Of a DNA stretch of 64,000 nt, positions 23,410 through 36,000 are shown piece after piece. Position numbers and translations under genes: made by a program. Under the pieces are notes generated by a model. That model did not search any database, was not told where the DNA came from, and saw nothing but the letters and a program-made list of their open reading frames with translations. Numbering within the stretch: position 1 is the stretch's first letter; every line of letters starts with the position of its first letter. This DNA is from Phlegmacium glaucopus (taxonomy: Eukaryota > Basidiomycota > Agaricomycetes > Agaricales > Cortinariaceae). The stretch lies in contig MU130211.1 in the NCBI GenBank assembly GCA_015039465.1, forward strand, positions 62,001-126,000, in the 5' to 3' direction.

Positions 23410-23971
23410 GAAATCTGAAAACCCAGCACTATTTGTACATGTCCACATAATTAACCATTTTAATTCAGCTACAGCTAGCAAATACAAGTGGAATCAACTG
23501 GGACTCAGCACAAAGTGGTGGCTTTTATATAATTAAACAGTGTTAGTGTTGGTTTATTAAAATTTGGCAGCCCATAAATGATCATCAGAACAGTTCTTGG
23601 CATTAAGAACTGCTACCATGTTCGAGGACAGTTATTTAATTGATGAAATATTCATAGTACCCAGTTGAGCAAAACCTTCAAGTTGGGTCACAAAATAAAT
23701 TTCAAAAAATCATTGGGGATGGATAGAGGACAGTAAATGAAACACCTCAATGCAAAAATCATGAATCTTGGTGGTCTGGTTTAAAATTTATAGCCAAAAT
23801 ACTGTAAATACAGAATTTGCAGTTTTTCATCCTAATTTAGACACTAAAAATCAGGTTTTTCATGCTTTCAACTATATTCTAACAACTAAATAAAATGGTT
23901 TTTTTATTTTTAGCATCTTACATAACTGCCATCCCAATCATGAGGATCACTAAGTATATCTCACTCACCAC

Positions 23972-25233
23972 ATGAGATATGTGGACTGTGAGACCAAAGC
24001 TCAATGGAAAAGGCTAGAGGGATATGATGAGAGCTACAGGCTATTGAAGAAGAACATAATGAAAGCTTACCACAGTAACAACAAAAGAATAAAGAAAGGA
24101 AGGAAGTCAAGGAGGGGTGAAACAAGTGATGAATCCAGTGATGAGTCCAGTGATGAGACAAGCAATGGATCCAGCAATGAGTGGAGTGATGACTCAGAGT
24201 GGGCCACCATAACCGACTCATGCATTTCCATTCTCCATTCCTTTTCAAAACTGTCAATCTTCCAGAGAGCTAGCAACCTCTGGGACTCAATGGAATTGCT
24301 GAGAAGAATGGTAGCCTACGACCACCTACACTTCATAGAAAACATTCCCCAATCAAGTCAGTACTCTCAGTTAAATATCTATTCATTAGTTGATTACGAG
24401 GTCTTTACTCTCCCCCACACATTCCGAGCGGGTCCGAGCGAGTCCGAGCAAACTCCGAGCAGAATCCGAGCAGAATCCGAGCAGAATCCGACCATATTCC
24501 GACCAATTTTACATCAAATTCATTATAACCACCTAGCATCAATATACTGCCCTAACCTCTTAAATAAACCTTAATCCTAACCCTAAATAGACTCTAACCA
24601 AACCTTAACCTAACCCTAAATGAGGTCAGAAGTTGGTCGGAATTTGGTCGGATTGCTCGGAATTTGGTCGGAATTTGGTCGGAATTTGCTTGGATTGCTC
24701 GGACCTGCTCGGACCTGCTCGGAATGTGTGGGGGAGGGTAAAGTACTGGTTGATTACATGAGTCACAGACTAATCCCCAACATCCTGGAGCTTAATGACC
24801 TGGTCAAGCTCCTTTCAATTTGTAATTTTGTTACCCTTGGCCACATCATATACCACCCATCCTATACAGTGAACATCACTCTGTACAGTCAAAGGCACCA
24901 AGAGCTGTTTTCTGTTGCCAGAAAGCTAGTGGACAAAATTTTGAAATACCTCAACCAATCTCTAGTCATCAAAAAGAGAACAGAGAGGTGAAATTCAGAA
25001 GACTGTTTGAAACCTATTTGATTCAGAAAGTCAGGTGCCTGATCTGGTCTCATCGAACACATGAGGAGGTGGAGGCAGGTGAGATAAAAACTAGGCAAGT
25101 GGTAGAAGCCATAGCTGCAGGGTTCCATCAATTGCCTTGGTTTGAGACTGAGCTCAGGCTTCAAAAGAACATCTGCTGGCAGGACACAACCTTTGACTGG
25201 GTCTCAATGGAAAAATTTGACATCTCTCTTTAA
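23972..25233 (+). pseudogene. Gag-like retroelement ORF, interrupted and frame-broken
   Basis: The ATG at 23972 opens a frame whose beginning (YVDCETKAQWKRLEGYDES, then YRLLKKNIMKAY) resembles the N-terminal part of Agaricomycete retrotransposon gag-like proteins: an aromatic/acidic T...W..L.GY pattern followed by a Ser/Asp/Glu run. The frame is interrupted at 24398-24748 by a TIR element; skipping it and one duplicate of GTTGATTAC (360 bp) rejoins the reading frame at VDY. A further break at about 24990 shifts the remaining part (RRLFETYLIQKVRCLIW to 25233). No zinc knuckle, RT or integrase is adjacent. The gag assignment rests on pattern memory only. Confidence 0.45.
24398..24748. mobile_element. 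351-bp TIR element (CTTTAC-CTCCCCCACACATTCCGAGC family)
   Basis: Inverted ends GAGGTCTTTACTCTCCCCC and, reversed, CAGTACTTTACCCTCCCCC continue into CACACATTCCGAGC. They are flanked by a 9-bp duplication GTTGATTAC (24389-24397 and 24749-24757; the last 8 bp would suit a hAT call). Subterminal TCCGAGCA/TGCTCGGA repeats are abundant. The centre has CCTAACCCTAA stretches resembling telomere repeat. It splits the gag-like ORF in frame. Confidence 0.82.
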
Positions 25234-25591
25234 GATACCCCCTTAACCAGTAAGTTGTCCTTCCTTCATTCAAGACTGACTGAGTGTGCTTGTATTAACA
25301 AATGGTGCACTAGAAAAACCTCACCATCATTCCTTTGTGTGTAAATTTGATGCAAGCAGTCTTTGAGAAGGATAATAACATTCTCTATCATAGTGAAGAA
25401 TGATCGTAGATTAGAATACCGTCTTTGAGCAAACGATCAATGTGACAAGAGTAACTGAGGCTTCTTCTGTCGCTAACTCTCACTCTTGACAATTCCTCAC
25501 TCGCTCTTGAGTTTCATTTTTACTTTTTGCGTCACAGAGTGTAGACTTACTTAACTTGGGATTGTCTCCTCCCTGATCAGCTCTAGAAATT

Positions 25592-25920
25592 GTGCACCAT
25601 TTCATCACACTTCATGCAACAAATGTTTTATCATACGTTGGTGAAAATTGCATCATTGCATCATGCATCATGCATCACGCATCACGCATCACGACACATG
25701 TTTTCATTAATATGAAAACTGCATCATACATCATCACGCAACGAACATTTTATCAGTCGTTGCTGAAGATTGCATCATGCATCACGCATCACGCATCTTT
25801 TCACAACGAACATTTTATCGGTCGTTGCTGAAAATTGCATCACACATCATTTCATCATGCAACACATTTTCATACATTGCTATGACAATTGCATCATGTA
25901 TTGCATCATTGCAACTAGAC
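25592..25920. repeat. Minisatellite with nested GCATCA(C/T) hexamers
   Basis: About four units of roughly 70-90 bp repeat a core AACGAACATTTTATCGGTCG followed by TTGCTGAAAATTGCATCA-like sequence and runs of GCATCAT/GCATCAC. The unit length varies because the hexamer run varies. No function is evident. Confidence 0.75.
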
Positions 25921-26066
25921 TTGCCTCCAGTCCCTATGAGATAGCAATAGAAGATTGAGTAATCAAACGGGCAAATAATTTTTATGTGATTACAAATTCC
26001 GATAGGTAATAAGGCCAGTTATTGCCTGGTGTTGAGCCTACATCGCAATTTGCGACATGCAACTGA

Positions 26067-26320
26067 TAGGGCTGCGCACCGTAACCGTAGCTATAGTACA
26101 TGGGTGTTATGGTACAGTTACAGCATGTGTACCTTCAAGTTGAAGGGCTTTGGGATGTCCAAAATACGGTTGTAAGTCCATGGCCACGATACAGCCTTGG
26201 ACTGCTGAACTGGATTTTACGGCATACTGTACATATCCATACCGTGGAGGCCAAAAGGTCCAGAAAATACGACCATAGGGTCTACGGCTGACTACCATTA
26301 CGGTACGGTGCACAGCCTTA
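26067..26320. mobile_element. Degraded MITE of the TAGGGCTGCGCACCGT family
   Basis: The left end TAGGGCTGCGCACCGT and the right end ACGGTACGGTGCACAGCC match the element at 20603-20987, but the right tip is mutated and no duplication is visible. It is an older copy. Confidence 0.7.
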
Positions 26321-26639
26321 ACATTGTCATTGCAACATGGTTTCACATCACAGAACCAAGTGTAATAAGACAAATACTACTCCTAATTTATGGGTTACGA
26401 GACACACTCGTCGCGTCGTAGACTCCTAATAACTGGGTCACACAGCGTGTCTCGCACCTACAGAAACCTTGAGTTGGCTGCTTCTTGGGTCGGGAAGTAC
26501 CAAGTACTTTCACCCAAAACATACTAAGCAACTCAAATTTACATCCAAATGTCACACAAGAATTTCGCTTGAAATTATTACAACAAATATTACTCGGTCA
26601 CATGCTAGTGACTCGCAAAGACAGGGAAATATGGGCTAT

Positions 26640-27340
26640 TTTCCTTCTACTTTGGGAATAGAATGAATGATTTTGTAGTCTTGTACATTGTCACACATGG
26701 ATGTTTATAATATTTATTAATATTTTGCTTTACCAGTCATTAAACAGGCAAAGAAACAGCCAGATACTTAGCAGCCTGAGACATGCCTGCAGACTCTCTG
26801 TCTCTGAGTCAGAAATGTCATGAGATGTCTATCATGCAGGGAGAAAGCAGGGGAGATGGTGCTTACTATGCAAAAATGCTGATGGATTCAGAGGCAGTGG
26901 AGCTGCCTCTGAACAACCAGGTGCCAAGGCCTTTAGAGAGGCTCCTTACCCCTGGAACCCTCATTTATGACAATTTTATGTGGTTGTTATACATAACTGG
27001 TGGCCATTTGGAAAGCTTAATGCATTGAGATCAATCCATGCATCCAGTTGACTATAGGCATTTCAGTCATTGACATACTAACAGAAATTGAGAACATGAC
27101 ACTCCTTGCCAGCTTGTAAGAGATTAACCTAGTCTGATAACTCCCAAAACATGCCATTGCACCATAGTAAGCTTATCTGATCCTCACCTGATAAACAGAG
27201 CAAAACCTTGTAAAATCCATGGCTCATAAATATATCTCCTTGGTTACCCTCATAAACCCATTTTCTACCCTCTCCAGTCCCCATGGATCTCCACCACTTA
27301 CACAAATTAATATGAAGAGCAAGATCTTGCTCTTTGGACA
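26640..27340 (+). repeat. Left arm of a long inverted repeat; contains a truncated second gene start
   Basis: Read on the opposite strand, this segment matches 36010-36520 over several blocks, including TTTCCAAATGGCCACCAGT, ATAAGCTTACT and AACCAAGGAGATAT. On the + strand an ATG at 27219 starts MAHKYISLVTLINP, a close copy of MAHKDISLVTFVNP at the start of the Ulp1-type gene of the right arm, but the frame soon departs. The arm therefore carries a promoter and first-exon copy. The outer boundary is approximate and no target duplication was found. Confidence 0.7.
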
Positions 27341-28199
27341 TTGTCTGCTCAGTGTCAGGTTTTTGTGAGGTCCAGTGAGCTGATATGCACCACATTCAGG
27401 TTACCCTTGTTGTGTTGATTGTTAGACTGTTACAGGTGTGTTCATTGTCTCTGGTTTGTTGATGTGAGTCTTTGCTTATTTGAAGTATGTTCTGGTTCAT
27501 GGATCTAGGTTCTTTATCATCAAGAATACATCCTGGGACATGTTGCTGGTCTTCCAGGTCTGCAATTTTGAATGTGTGTGGGTTTGTCCACTGGTAAGTG
27601 TTGTTTTTTTTTCTTCTTCATTTTTACTGACTTTTCCTCTTATTTCCTCTTCCTCCTCCCTCTCTTCCTCCTCTTTTGTCACCTCTATCTCATCCTGAAC
27701 CTCTCTCATCACTAACTCCATTACTTCCATGCGCTTGACCACTTCTTCCAACTCTACAACTTCACTGCATTTAGACTTCATCTGATTGACATTAAATCTT
27801 GTTGCAGTGACACAAACATTGCATGCAACTGAAGGACCCCTTTCTGGCTCATATGGTTGACTTTCTTGGCTAGATATGGTAAGTCTTGTTATTGTTCATG
27901 TTTCTTCACAAGGTCCTCCTTGGACATTTGGGTAGTAGTGATGGCATTCACAGCAGGCTTGGGCATATCTATAGGTTCATTGATATTCTATCCTCTCCCT
28001 TCCCTTTCATGTTCCTCACACATCTTCCTCATATTTTCCCCCCATCCCCTCTTCTGTTCCTCCTCCCAAGAAAGCAGATAGCCTCCTTGAGATACTGAAT
28101 GTTGGACTGTTACTACTGCATGGGGCCTACAAGGCTGGATATACCTGTTCCAATTTCAATTTCAATTTCAATTTAGCTAAGAGGGGAATTTGGAGTGTC
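27341..28199. other. Repeat-block spacer without a clear gene
   Basis: This stretch has CT-rich runs (27600-27720) that translate on the minus strand into a Glu-rich low-complexity peptide. It may hold the 3' end of the broken minus-strand gene that begins at 32110, but I could not place exons with confidence. Confidence 0.3.
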
Positions 28200-29489
28200 A
28201 ATCACTCACAGTGTAGTCCCAGGTAGAAGAGCTATAGAGTGTATTTCCCAGTCTATTGCTGGTGGCAGCTCTTCCCTGTCCCTTTCTTTTGAAAAGGCAG
28301 CTCCATCCCCAATTTTGTTCCTGCTAGTAGGAGTGGCAAAAGATATAAATTCTATGCCGGATTGGATCCACTTGTACTTTGCGCATCCATTGGGGGCAAT
28401 ACAAAATCTTGTATTTGCATGTTGAAGGCTGCATTGGGACCACCTTATGCTCTGCCTGGGGAAAATTAAGTTGGATTTACAGTGGGGAAAATCTACAGTG
28501 CTGTAGAAGGCAGGGACATCTGTTGACAGTGAGGGATCTGGTTGGAAATCCTCCACAGCAGATATTTCCAATGAACTTAGAATGAGTCCATCACTGAGCT
28601 TGGAGTGGGAGAGGAGGGCCTCCATCTTACCTGGAGTTGCTCTTTGCTTGAAATCTAGCAGAGAGTGATCTATGGATAAAGAGTAAATAGTGCATAGTGA
28701 ATGGCTGAAGAGGCTAGAACTGAAGAAGATAATACCATTGATGTCAAAAACTCTTGCCATGCTGTTTGTAATAGAGAGAAGAAGGTGTTTCTCAAAGTCC
28801 CCAGTATTAAAGTCTTTGTCTTGGATTAAGACATCATTCTGGGAGAAGATTTTTTGCTTCTGGCTTTCTGGAAGCCTGTCCCACACATTTCTCATATACA
28901 GGGAGTGCAGAAGGTCAGAGTGGATGGCAGCTTGATCTCTGACTTTACAAAGCCAAAAAAGGTCAGAGGCAAGCTGGGGAGTCCTAAGTGATGGGAAATA
29001 GAAGGTCTGTAGGAAGTTACTTACATGCAAATCAGGAATATACCTCATGGGCCAGTTAGACCACCCAGGTACCTGGCATTCCAGAGGTTTGCCAATCAGT
29101 CTCTATACTCTCCATCACAACTGACACATCTGATAAATAAAATGATTGAGGCTTACTTGAGTCCCACAATTGTTCTTAACTTGGACCTCTGGCCAGCTTA
29201 TTTGGTGGTCTTTTGCCATATGGTATGTAATTATTAGAGGAGCACCTGCATATTGAACAATTTTATCCTCCTCTTCTTTCACCTTCAGGTGGGACAGTGT
29301 GGGTTTCTCCAAGACTGGAACTTTCCCTGAAGAGTAGAGAAATAAATAAGTTAAAGAAGATTACACTAAAAATAGCTGTCCAGTGGCACCTCTAATTTCA
29401 CTTGAGCTTGATGAAGGTACTGAGGGTACTGAAGGTTCTACTTCAGTAGTCCTTTTCTCTTTTTTTTAGAAGGGAGATCTCCCTCTGAG

Positions 29490-30050
29490 TAGTGTTTGAA
29501 GGTCTGGTTACGAGACCAGAAAAAGACTGTAACCAGACCAGACTGGACCAGAAAAAGACCGGACCAGTGGTCCAGTCTTTTGATTTTTGAGAATCAAAGA
29601 CCAGAAAAAGACTGGTCTTGATTAACCAGTCTTTTGAGGTTCAGACTAATTTAAACCATCAAAAAGGTAGTCCTAATTTACCCCTTTCCAACGAGCCCAT
29701 GATTATAACAATACAATAAAAACTGGCTGAGAAATAGATAGATCTGTAAAATAGTCTAAAATATTTTCTAAAATAAGGCATTTTACTAGTATTACTGTAG
29801 AAAATCCAAATCCTAACGGAATGTAATGTTCTTGGGTTTGCTTGGAAGCTATTATTAAAATTAACAGCTGTGTCTGATACATAAATATATATTTGTTGGC
29901 AGAAGACCAGTTACAGACTGATTAAGACCAGTTAGGACCAGGACCAAAAAAAACCAATGTAAACTGGTCCTAAGCGGTCCAGTCCAGTCTGGTCTCGGTT
30001 AAAGGCCCTGAGGGTCAAAAAACCGGACCGGACCAGACTTTTAAACACTA
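29490..30050. mobile_element. 561-bp hAT-like MITE (TAGTGTTTG family)
   Basis: TIRs start TAGTGTTTGAAGGTCTGG; a perfect 8-bp duplication CCTCTGAG flanks it (29482-29489 and 30051-30058). It lies inside a coding exon of the minus-strand gene that starts at 32110, where it interrupts the sequence ELASE. Confidence 0.9.
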
Positions 30051-30429
30051 CCTCTGAGGCCAGCTCTTTCTCTGAAGAGATTTTCATAATTATATCTGTA
30101 GATTCTTCATCAGACATAAAAATAAACATAACAATTAAGGACCTACGAGGAATGACTCACCCTGATGTCTCCTTTCATGAAGTGATGTAGAGATTTCTGC
30201 TTCTGTTCCAGCTTCTGTTCCTATTTCAACTTCTTCAATTTTCCCTGCAACACCATCCATATAAATAACTTCTTCTTCACTTTTCCCTTCAACTTCATCC
30301 ATATCGATATCAACTTGTTCCATTTTTTCCCCTTCAACATGAACTTTGGTGATGGCAGCACCTATTAACAAAGAGGGAATACTTTTAAATATACTGATAG
30401 TACTGATATACACTAGAGAAGTGCTCACC

Positions 30430-30660
30430 TTGATGGGAATGTTCTTTTATGTTTTCCTCCTCCAAATGGCCAGCTTCAGCTTCTATTTCCACTTTCATTT
30501 CAACTTGAGCCTCTCCTTCCATTTCCATTTCCACCTGAGCTTCCCCTTCAACTTCCCTTTCAATTTCACCTTCCATTTCCACTTGAGCTTCCCCTTCCAC
30601 TTGAGCTTCCCTTTCCACCTCCCCTTCTATTTCTTCTCCTCTTTCAATTACCTCCTGTGA
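30430..30660 (-). repeat. Glu-rich in-frame repeat exon
   Basis: On the minus strand this exon of the broken gene encodes repeated EGEAQVEME-like units of 8-14 residues. The CT-rich + strand repeats TTCCACTTGAGCTTCCC several times. Expansion and contraction by slippage is expected. Confidence 0.7.
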
Positions 30661-32110
30661 CTTTGGTCCTATTATAATTTAATGTTACTGTAATTTTTTA
30701 ACAAAGAAGTGATAGGAATACTCACTAGTGACTCTCAAGATCTCTAACTGCAAAGAAGTCTTCTCCAACTTTTCAAAGTCCAGTCCATCAAAAAACTTCT
30801 TCAAAGCTTCTTCAGTACCAGTGCCTGAAGCCATTGGAAAAATCACCCTCCACAACTCCCTTTCAACCTCAGCCAGCTCCTGATCAATTTTAACTGAAGA
30901 TGGTAGCCAGAGCTATAACATGAGATGAGGATGAGGTCTGAAGGTCATTAATCAAACCACTTACATTGAGTATTTCACCCTTTGATATGGTCTTCTTGTA
31001 TATAGAAGAGCCTCCAAGAAGCCATATTGGGGAGATCACTAGTGCCAAAGAAAGAGGTTGTTCAAACTTTCCTTTACCAAACTCCTTCTCAAAGTATATC
31101 ATATTTTCTGGCTCTAGTACACTTATCAAGAAACCAGATGAGGTAAGAAGGGGATACTCAAAGTGTTAAACAAGGTTTTAGGCCCAGGTAGTTTGCACTG
31201 TCCCTGGAACTAGGGGATTAATTTTGGTTTATACTGGGCTTTTCTGTTTGAAACTCACCTATTTTAGCATGTATAGAACATGAATAGCAGCTATCTCCAA
31301 GTTCACCACTATTGCCATGCCTTGAGCTGTCCTGGACTTCTTGATAGTGGAGTGAGTTAAGCTATTTGCGATAGCTGCTACCACTACAGATGGGGTCCCT
31401 TTCTGAACAGGTGCTGATTGGGTGAAGGTGATCTTTTCTTCCTGTTCCAGGACAGCTGAATATGATCCCAGGCAGTTTTCAGGAAGCTGACCCAGTTGGT
31501 GCTGGGTTCTTCCCCTAATACCTGAGAGGGATTGATAGAATTAAAACAATAATCATAGCTGTGTGAATTTATTTATCTTACCATAGCCTTGACTTTACTG
31601 AGTGACTGGAATACTTGATTATTCTCCTCCTCTTTGTAAATTGCTAGGCCCTCTCTATCTCGCCCTTTGAAACTGTTGATATTCCTTGAGTTTTCGAAAC
31701 AATGGCCAGGCGTCAAGTACAGGGAAAGCCCAACCTCTACAATTCTGCACCCTGATATCAGGCTGAGTGCCTCACCTCGCCCTTGAGGCAGGTAGTTCTG
31801 AAACTTGACATCCTTAAACCTTTAACTTGCCCAGACAGCCATATCTTAAAAACCCTAGTTAGACCCTAAAGGAAATGGTCATTTTGGACAGCCTTGCTCT
31901 GGGATACAATGTTATTAAATAGAGGCTATGGAAAATGAGCGATAGAAGTGGGAGCAACTCTGAATACAATACCTTGAACAAGTGGAGTATTCTTGCACTA
32001 TCCAGAGCATCTTCAATTTTTTCTACATTCTGGAATAAAATGGAGTAATGGAATGGGAGCTCTTGAAACAAGTAAGGCTGCTGAATTGAAAACAAGAGTT
32101 TGGGGTCCAT

Positions 32111-33049
32111 GATGTGGTTTGCTTAAGTTGCTGTTGGTAATGTGTTAGTGGTGTCAGCTATGTGTGACACCTGGGGAGACCCTAGTATAGGGAATGAAAT
32201 AAAAAGCTGAAAGCTGAATTCTTGCAAAGCACAATATTCACAGTTTACACTGCATCAAATTACGTTAGGATATCATTTATTGGGTCTTCAACTTCAACTT
32301 CTAACAGTGTCAGTGTCACTATTATTAGCAACTTGATGACATAGGTGCAAGTCACGTGACTGGTTTGGAAAGGTCTCTCAAGCCTGTCACACTTGCAACC
32401 TCCATTCACACTGTCACTGTTATCAGGAGTGATGAGCAAGGAGTGGGCTCAGAAGTGTTCTCATTATCCTTTTAGAGTGATATATCCTGACCCATCCCCC
32501 AAGGGGTTGAAAAAAAATCACCTTGAGTTGCCTCACACAACTAAAGTTCCATATGTATTATATAATACATCCAACATAGATGTGAGCAATATTTTTCAAA
32601 ATCACATGTGATGCCTCCGCAGTCTGACATGAACTTATTTTAATTAAAGCCTTGAGATCTATTTAATTCAAAGCCTTCTGTGTTTCCCCTGAGAGTGATA
32701 GCATGGGAAAATAGAGGGGGTGCACGTGGGACCCTTCAAAAGTGAGAGGGTCGCATGTGACATCCTCACACAGGTGGCAAAGGAATAGAATTCCTGCCCA
32801 AGAATTACAAATAACATTATGTGACACAAGTCACACATTGTCCGATTTTGGTATCTTTTTGAGCCACCCTGTGAGTGGCCCCCTTCAGTTGTGTATGGCT
32901 TACACCGTTCCTTTTAGTATTTATCTAGTAGAAATATTTCAAAAATACAATCATATATTCCCCCAATATCCTACTGTCCAGAAATAGTTGGTGAGGGGAG
33001 AAGGCAAAGGAGTCTGGTGCTAACCATTGCTCAGCGCTCTGATGAGCCT
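32111..33049. other. Intergenic part of the inverted-repeat block, with old repeat pieces
   Basis: A segment CAGTGTCACTATTATTAGCA near 32311 recurs at about 36519. A segment around 32820-32990 (GAGCCAC...GTGGCC, then TTTAGTAT and CCCCCAATA) is similar to 52230-52430. These look like old repeat relics lying between the two minus-strand genes. Confidence 0.45.
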
Positions 33050-36000
33050 CTACTCAGGAAACCATCTCAATCCCCTTTGATAAATTTCCATAGCCATCAT
33101 CCTGCGAATCCAGAGGAGGTCATGCTCTGATGTCCATAGAGGAACTGGTCTTCCAAGCGCAGAAAATTTCATGAACTGACAGCAGTAGACACCACAGTCA
33201 TGGCCGTTTTTCTGTTGGGCTACTGTGAGGTCTTCTGCCTTGCTCCAGCCATTGCTTAATGGAATTTGTTTGTAAATGGTCTGTTTGATAAATATAAGAT
33301 AGCTCCTGATACAGGGGTAAGGTCCTCACCTGGAATATCACCTCCCTTCCAACTGGGGCAGTATGGTTTCTGAGGCTGTCCATAAATACTACCTCTTCTC
33401 TGTGAATGTTGAGGACTACAGTGAGCCAGTGATCTCCACCCCAATGAACTGGAAAAATGATTTTGGAGTATCTGGCTAGAACATTTTCAATACTTTCTGG
33501 ATCCCTTTTGTTTGAAAGCTAAGGGGAATGAGGGCTCTATTGAAGGAAATATTTCAATACAACTCACATAACCCTTGATAACATCTGGGTGGCAGCTTTC
33601 AAGTAAACTGATTTTTTGATAGAAGTGTGAGAAGAGGACCAGGTGATCTTACTTAACCAAAGACCTAATTAAGGCCATATAGGTGTTGACAATTTCATTG
33701 TTTAGCCAGAGTTGTGGCTGCAATAGCCTGGTGTAGTCCTTTTGAAGGAGATTGGTATAAGGTGTTAACCGAGAAATGTTCATCCCTTTCTGGTAATGCT
33801 CCCACATCTCCTTTGTTTGTTCATGTGGCAGGAGAAATATTCCATTTAAATCTTGTTCTTTAGGTGAGGTCTCTGTCCAGCCAGCAAGATCCAAGAATTC
33901 TAGGCACCAGGAAGGGCAGGGGCCTAGCCACTGAAAGCAATCTGCTCCAGTTAAAACAGCCAGGTAGGCTTCTATGTGGTGCTGAAACCTTGGAAAGCGA
34001 GTTATGTCTTGGATTGCTAAGTGAATTTTTATTGCTGGGGTTAGATGTATTGTGCTAGAATATGTCTTCCTACTTACTTGATGGGAGGAAAACCGATGGG
34101 CAGGGCACTTTTCTGGAAGCCTCCCTAGATCTTGGGTCATGGTTGAAAAAACACAGGGTCCTTTGCAGCCAGGGCCAAAGGAGAGGAAGGCTTCCCCTTT
34201 GTTTCCCTCCAACAGAACTTAATAAAAAATCCGTGACCTTAGAGTGGAGACACCTGTGGTATCTGACTGTATTTTCTACCTCCTGAGTCAGTGACCCTTC
34301 CTTCACTCTGCTGGGAGCAACATTCCAGAAAGAACAGATGAAATAGAAGAATGCCAGCTCCTTGAATGCTTGATCATCTAACACAAGCTGGAATATATCA
34401 GATTCAAGGCAGATATGAAGCGTGTGAACATCAAAGCGCCAAGTTGCATGCTGGTATGGAGAATCTTGCACAGACAATTTCCAAAGAGAAAGGTCTTGAT
34501 CTTCATATTTATTCATCTGTGGGACTTGAAAAGTTGGTCCAGTCTGTTGTGATGCTGATCCGCCGATTTCCTTCACTGATGCATATATCAATAACTTTGG
34601 CCTCTCAATATATATAACGGTGGTGTGGTCCAGCAGTAAAGGAGAGGTGCATGATGAAATGAAGCAGTCGGAGATGATGGGAGGCCTGCTGTTGACAGTC
34701 CTAAAGTAGGACTGAGAAATAAACTCAGGAATAGAGCCCATGACTTGACTCAAGTTAGGATTATCGCTTCTAAAGCCAATGATCCAACTGAGGATCCCTC
34801 TGCAAGGAGTGTGGATGTGGTAAGATTCCCATTCCAATTTTGATTTTGGAAGAATGCCTGCCTGTCTATTTTTTTGCACCAGTGTGAAAGGCAAGATCCA
34901 GCAGTTAAGATATGTGAAGGGCCAAGGGCCAACAGCCCAGAGGTAGGGGAAGTTCTTCTGACCAGGATATCTCTGTATGCTAAGCCTAAACTTTTTTTCA
35001 GATCCTAGAACAAGCTGTGAGATGGGAGGAAGGGGTTAATAAGGGGGGTTATATGCCCTGTAAAAGTGATGGGAGTTATTTTTCCCTAACTCAGATCTTT
35101 TGTCCACTACCCAGACAATCAGGACATTGGACGATGGGTAGGTCTGCATCCATGTGCTCATTGACAACTCATTTTCTATGTCATCACTGGTTTGTGACCT
35201 ATACAAAATATTGACCTCCTTAAGCTATAAAACTTATTTTCTTCAGGCAAATTACCAGATATACTCACCATATCCTCGTGACCATGGAACCTGCAACGAA
35301 GGCTGTCCCTTATCGGTCCCATGTTGATGACCTCCTGACACTGATAACAGACCGCTACAAATAGCATCCTCTGTAGCTGAAAGCTAACCATGGTTTCTTC
35401 CATTCCCTGACACCCCACCCTGTCTATCTATTCCTATATTTCTGTTCATTACCTTGTAACCAACAATTTAATGGCTTCATACCTTGACCTCTGGTGCTGA
35501 TTTCCTTTTGGTTCTTGACTGAATTTGGATCTTGGGCATACTCTGTGAAGGTGATCAGCTAGGTAAAATTCCTCAGAGCCTGTTTAAAAAACACTAACCC
35601 TCCTTTCCAAGGGAGGACATCACTCTTCTGAGAACTGAATCATAGCCTTTTTCTATTGAATAGGAGTCTGATTGTCAGAAATTAAGAAGGAGGGATGCCT
35701 GTTCTACATACCATACTGGTCCCATCCCTGCAGAAAACTTAGGTTGTCTTCTTTCAGCTATGCAGTCATGTTAAGATCTACTGCCTGGGTCAGTGGCAGG
35801 CTCTGTAATTCTGATTATGAATGATATTTGCCTCGGTCCAAGTGACTAAGCTGGAGCCCTGCCATTGCATCTTGGTTTTGTTTGATTTAGCTGGAGAGCT
35901 ACAGGGACAGAAGCCTACCTTTGCCTTGTTCAGGCTTTGGTGTTGATGAACCAGCTTCAGTTCCAAGCCCAGTCCCTTTAGGGCTGCTCACTGGACTCCA

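Larger units (their letters stand above)
28200..32110 (-). pseudogene. Multi-exon gene with Glu-rich repeat, disrupted
   Basis: The minus-strand ATG at 32110 starts MDPKLLFSIQQPYL. Recognisable exons follow: one reading NYLPQGRGEALSLISG, then IVEVGLSLYLTPGHCFEN, through KVKAM (about 31829-31578), one with VVVAAIANSLTHSTIKKSRT (about 31500-31262), one with FEKEFGKGKFEQPLSLALV (about 31120-30968), one with SVKIDQELAEVERELWRVIF, and a repeat exon with EGEAQVEME units (30660-30430). Further exons lead to one with WLCKVRDQAAIHSDLLHS (about 28985-28745). Breaks are a frame change near 31455, the MITE at 29490-30050 inside an exon, and an A-run frameshift near 29470. The 3' end is uncertain. I do not recognise the family; the layout suggests a transposon-linked Agaricomycete gene. 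Confidence 0.55.

Noticed and set aside
25592..25920. CRISPR-like array
   Set aside because: Units vary in length and contain nested hexamers, spacers are not unique, and the genome is eukaryotic; it is a minisatellite.
27600..27720. Glu-rich minus-strand peptide as a separate gene
   Set aside because: It derives from a CT-rich run without start, splice sites or motif; it may belong to the 3' part of the broken gene or to no gene.
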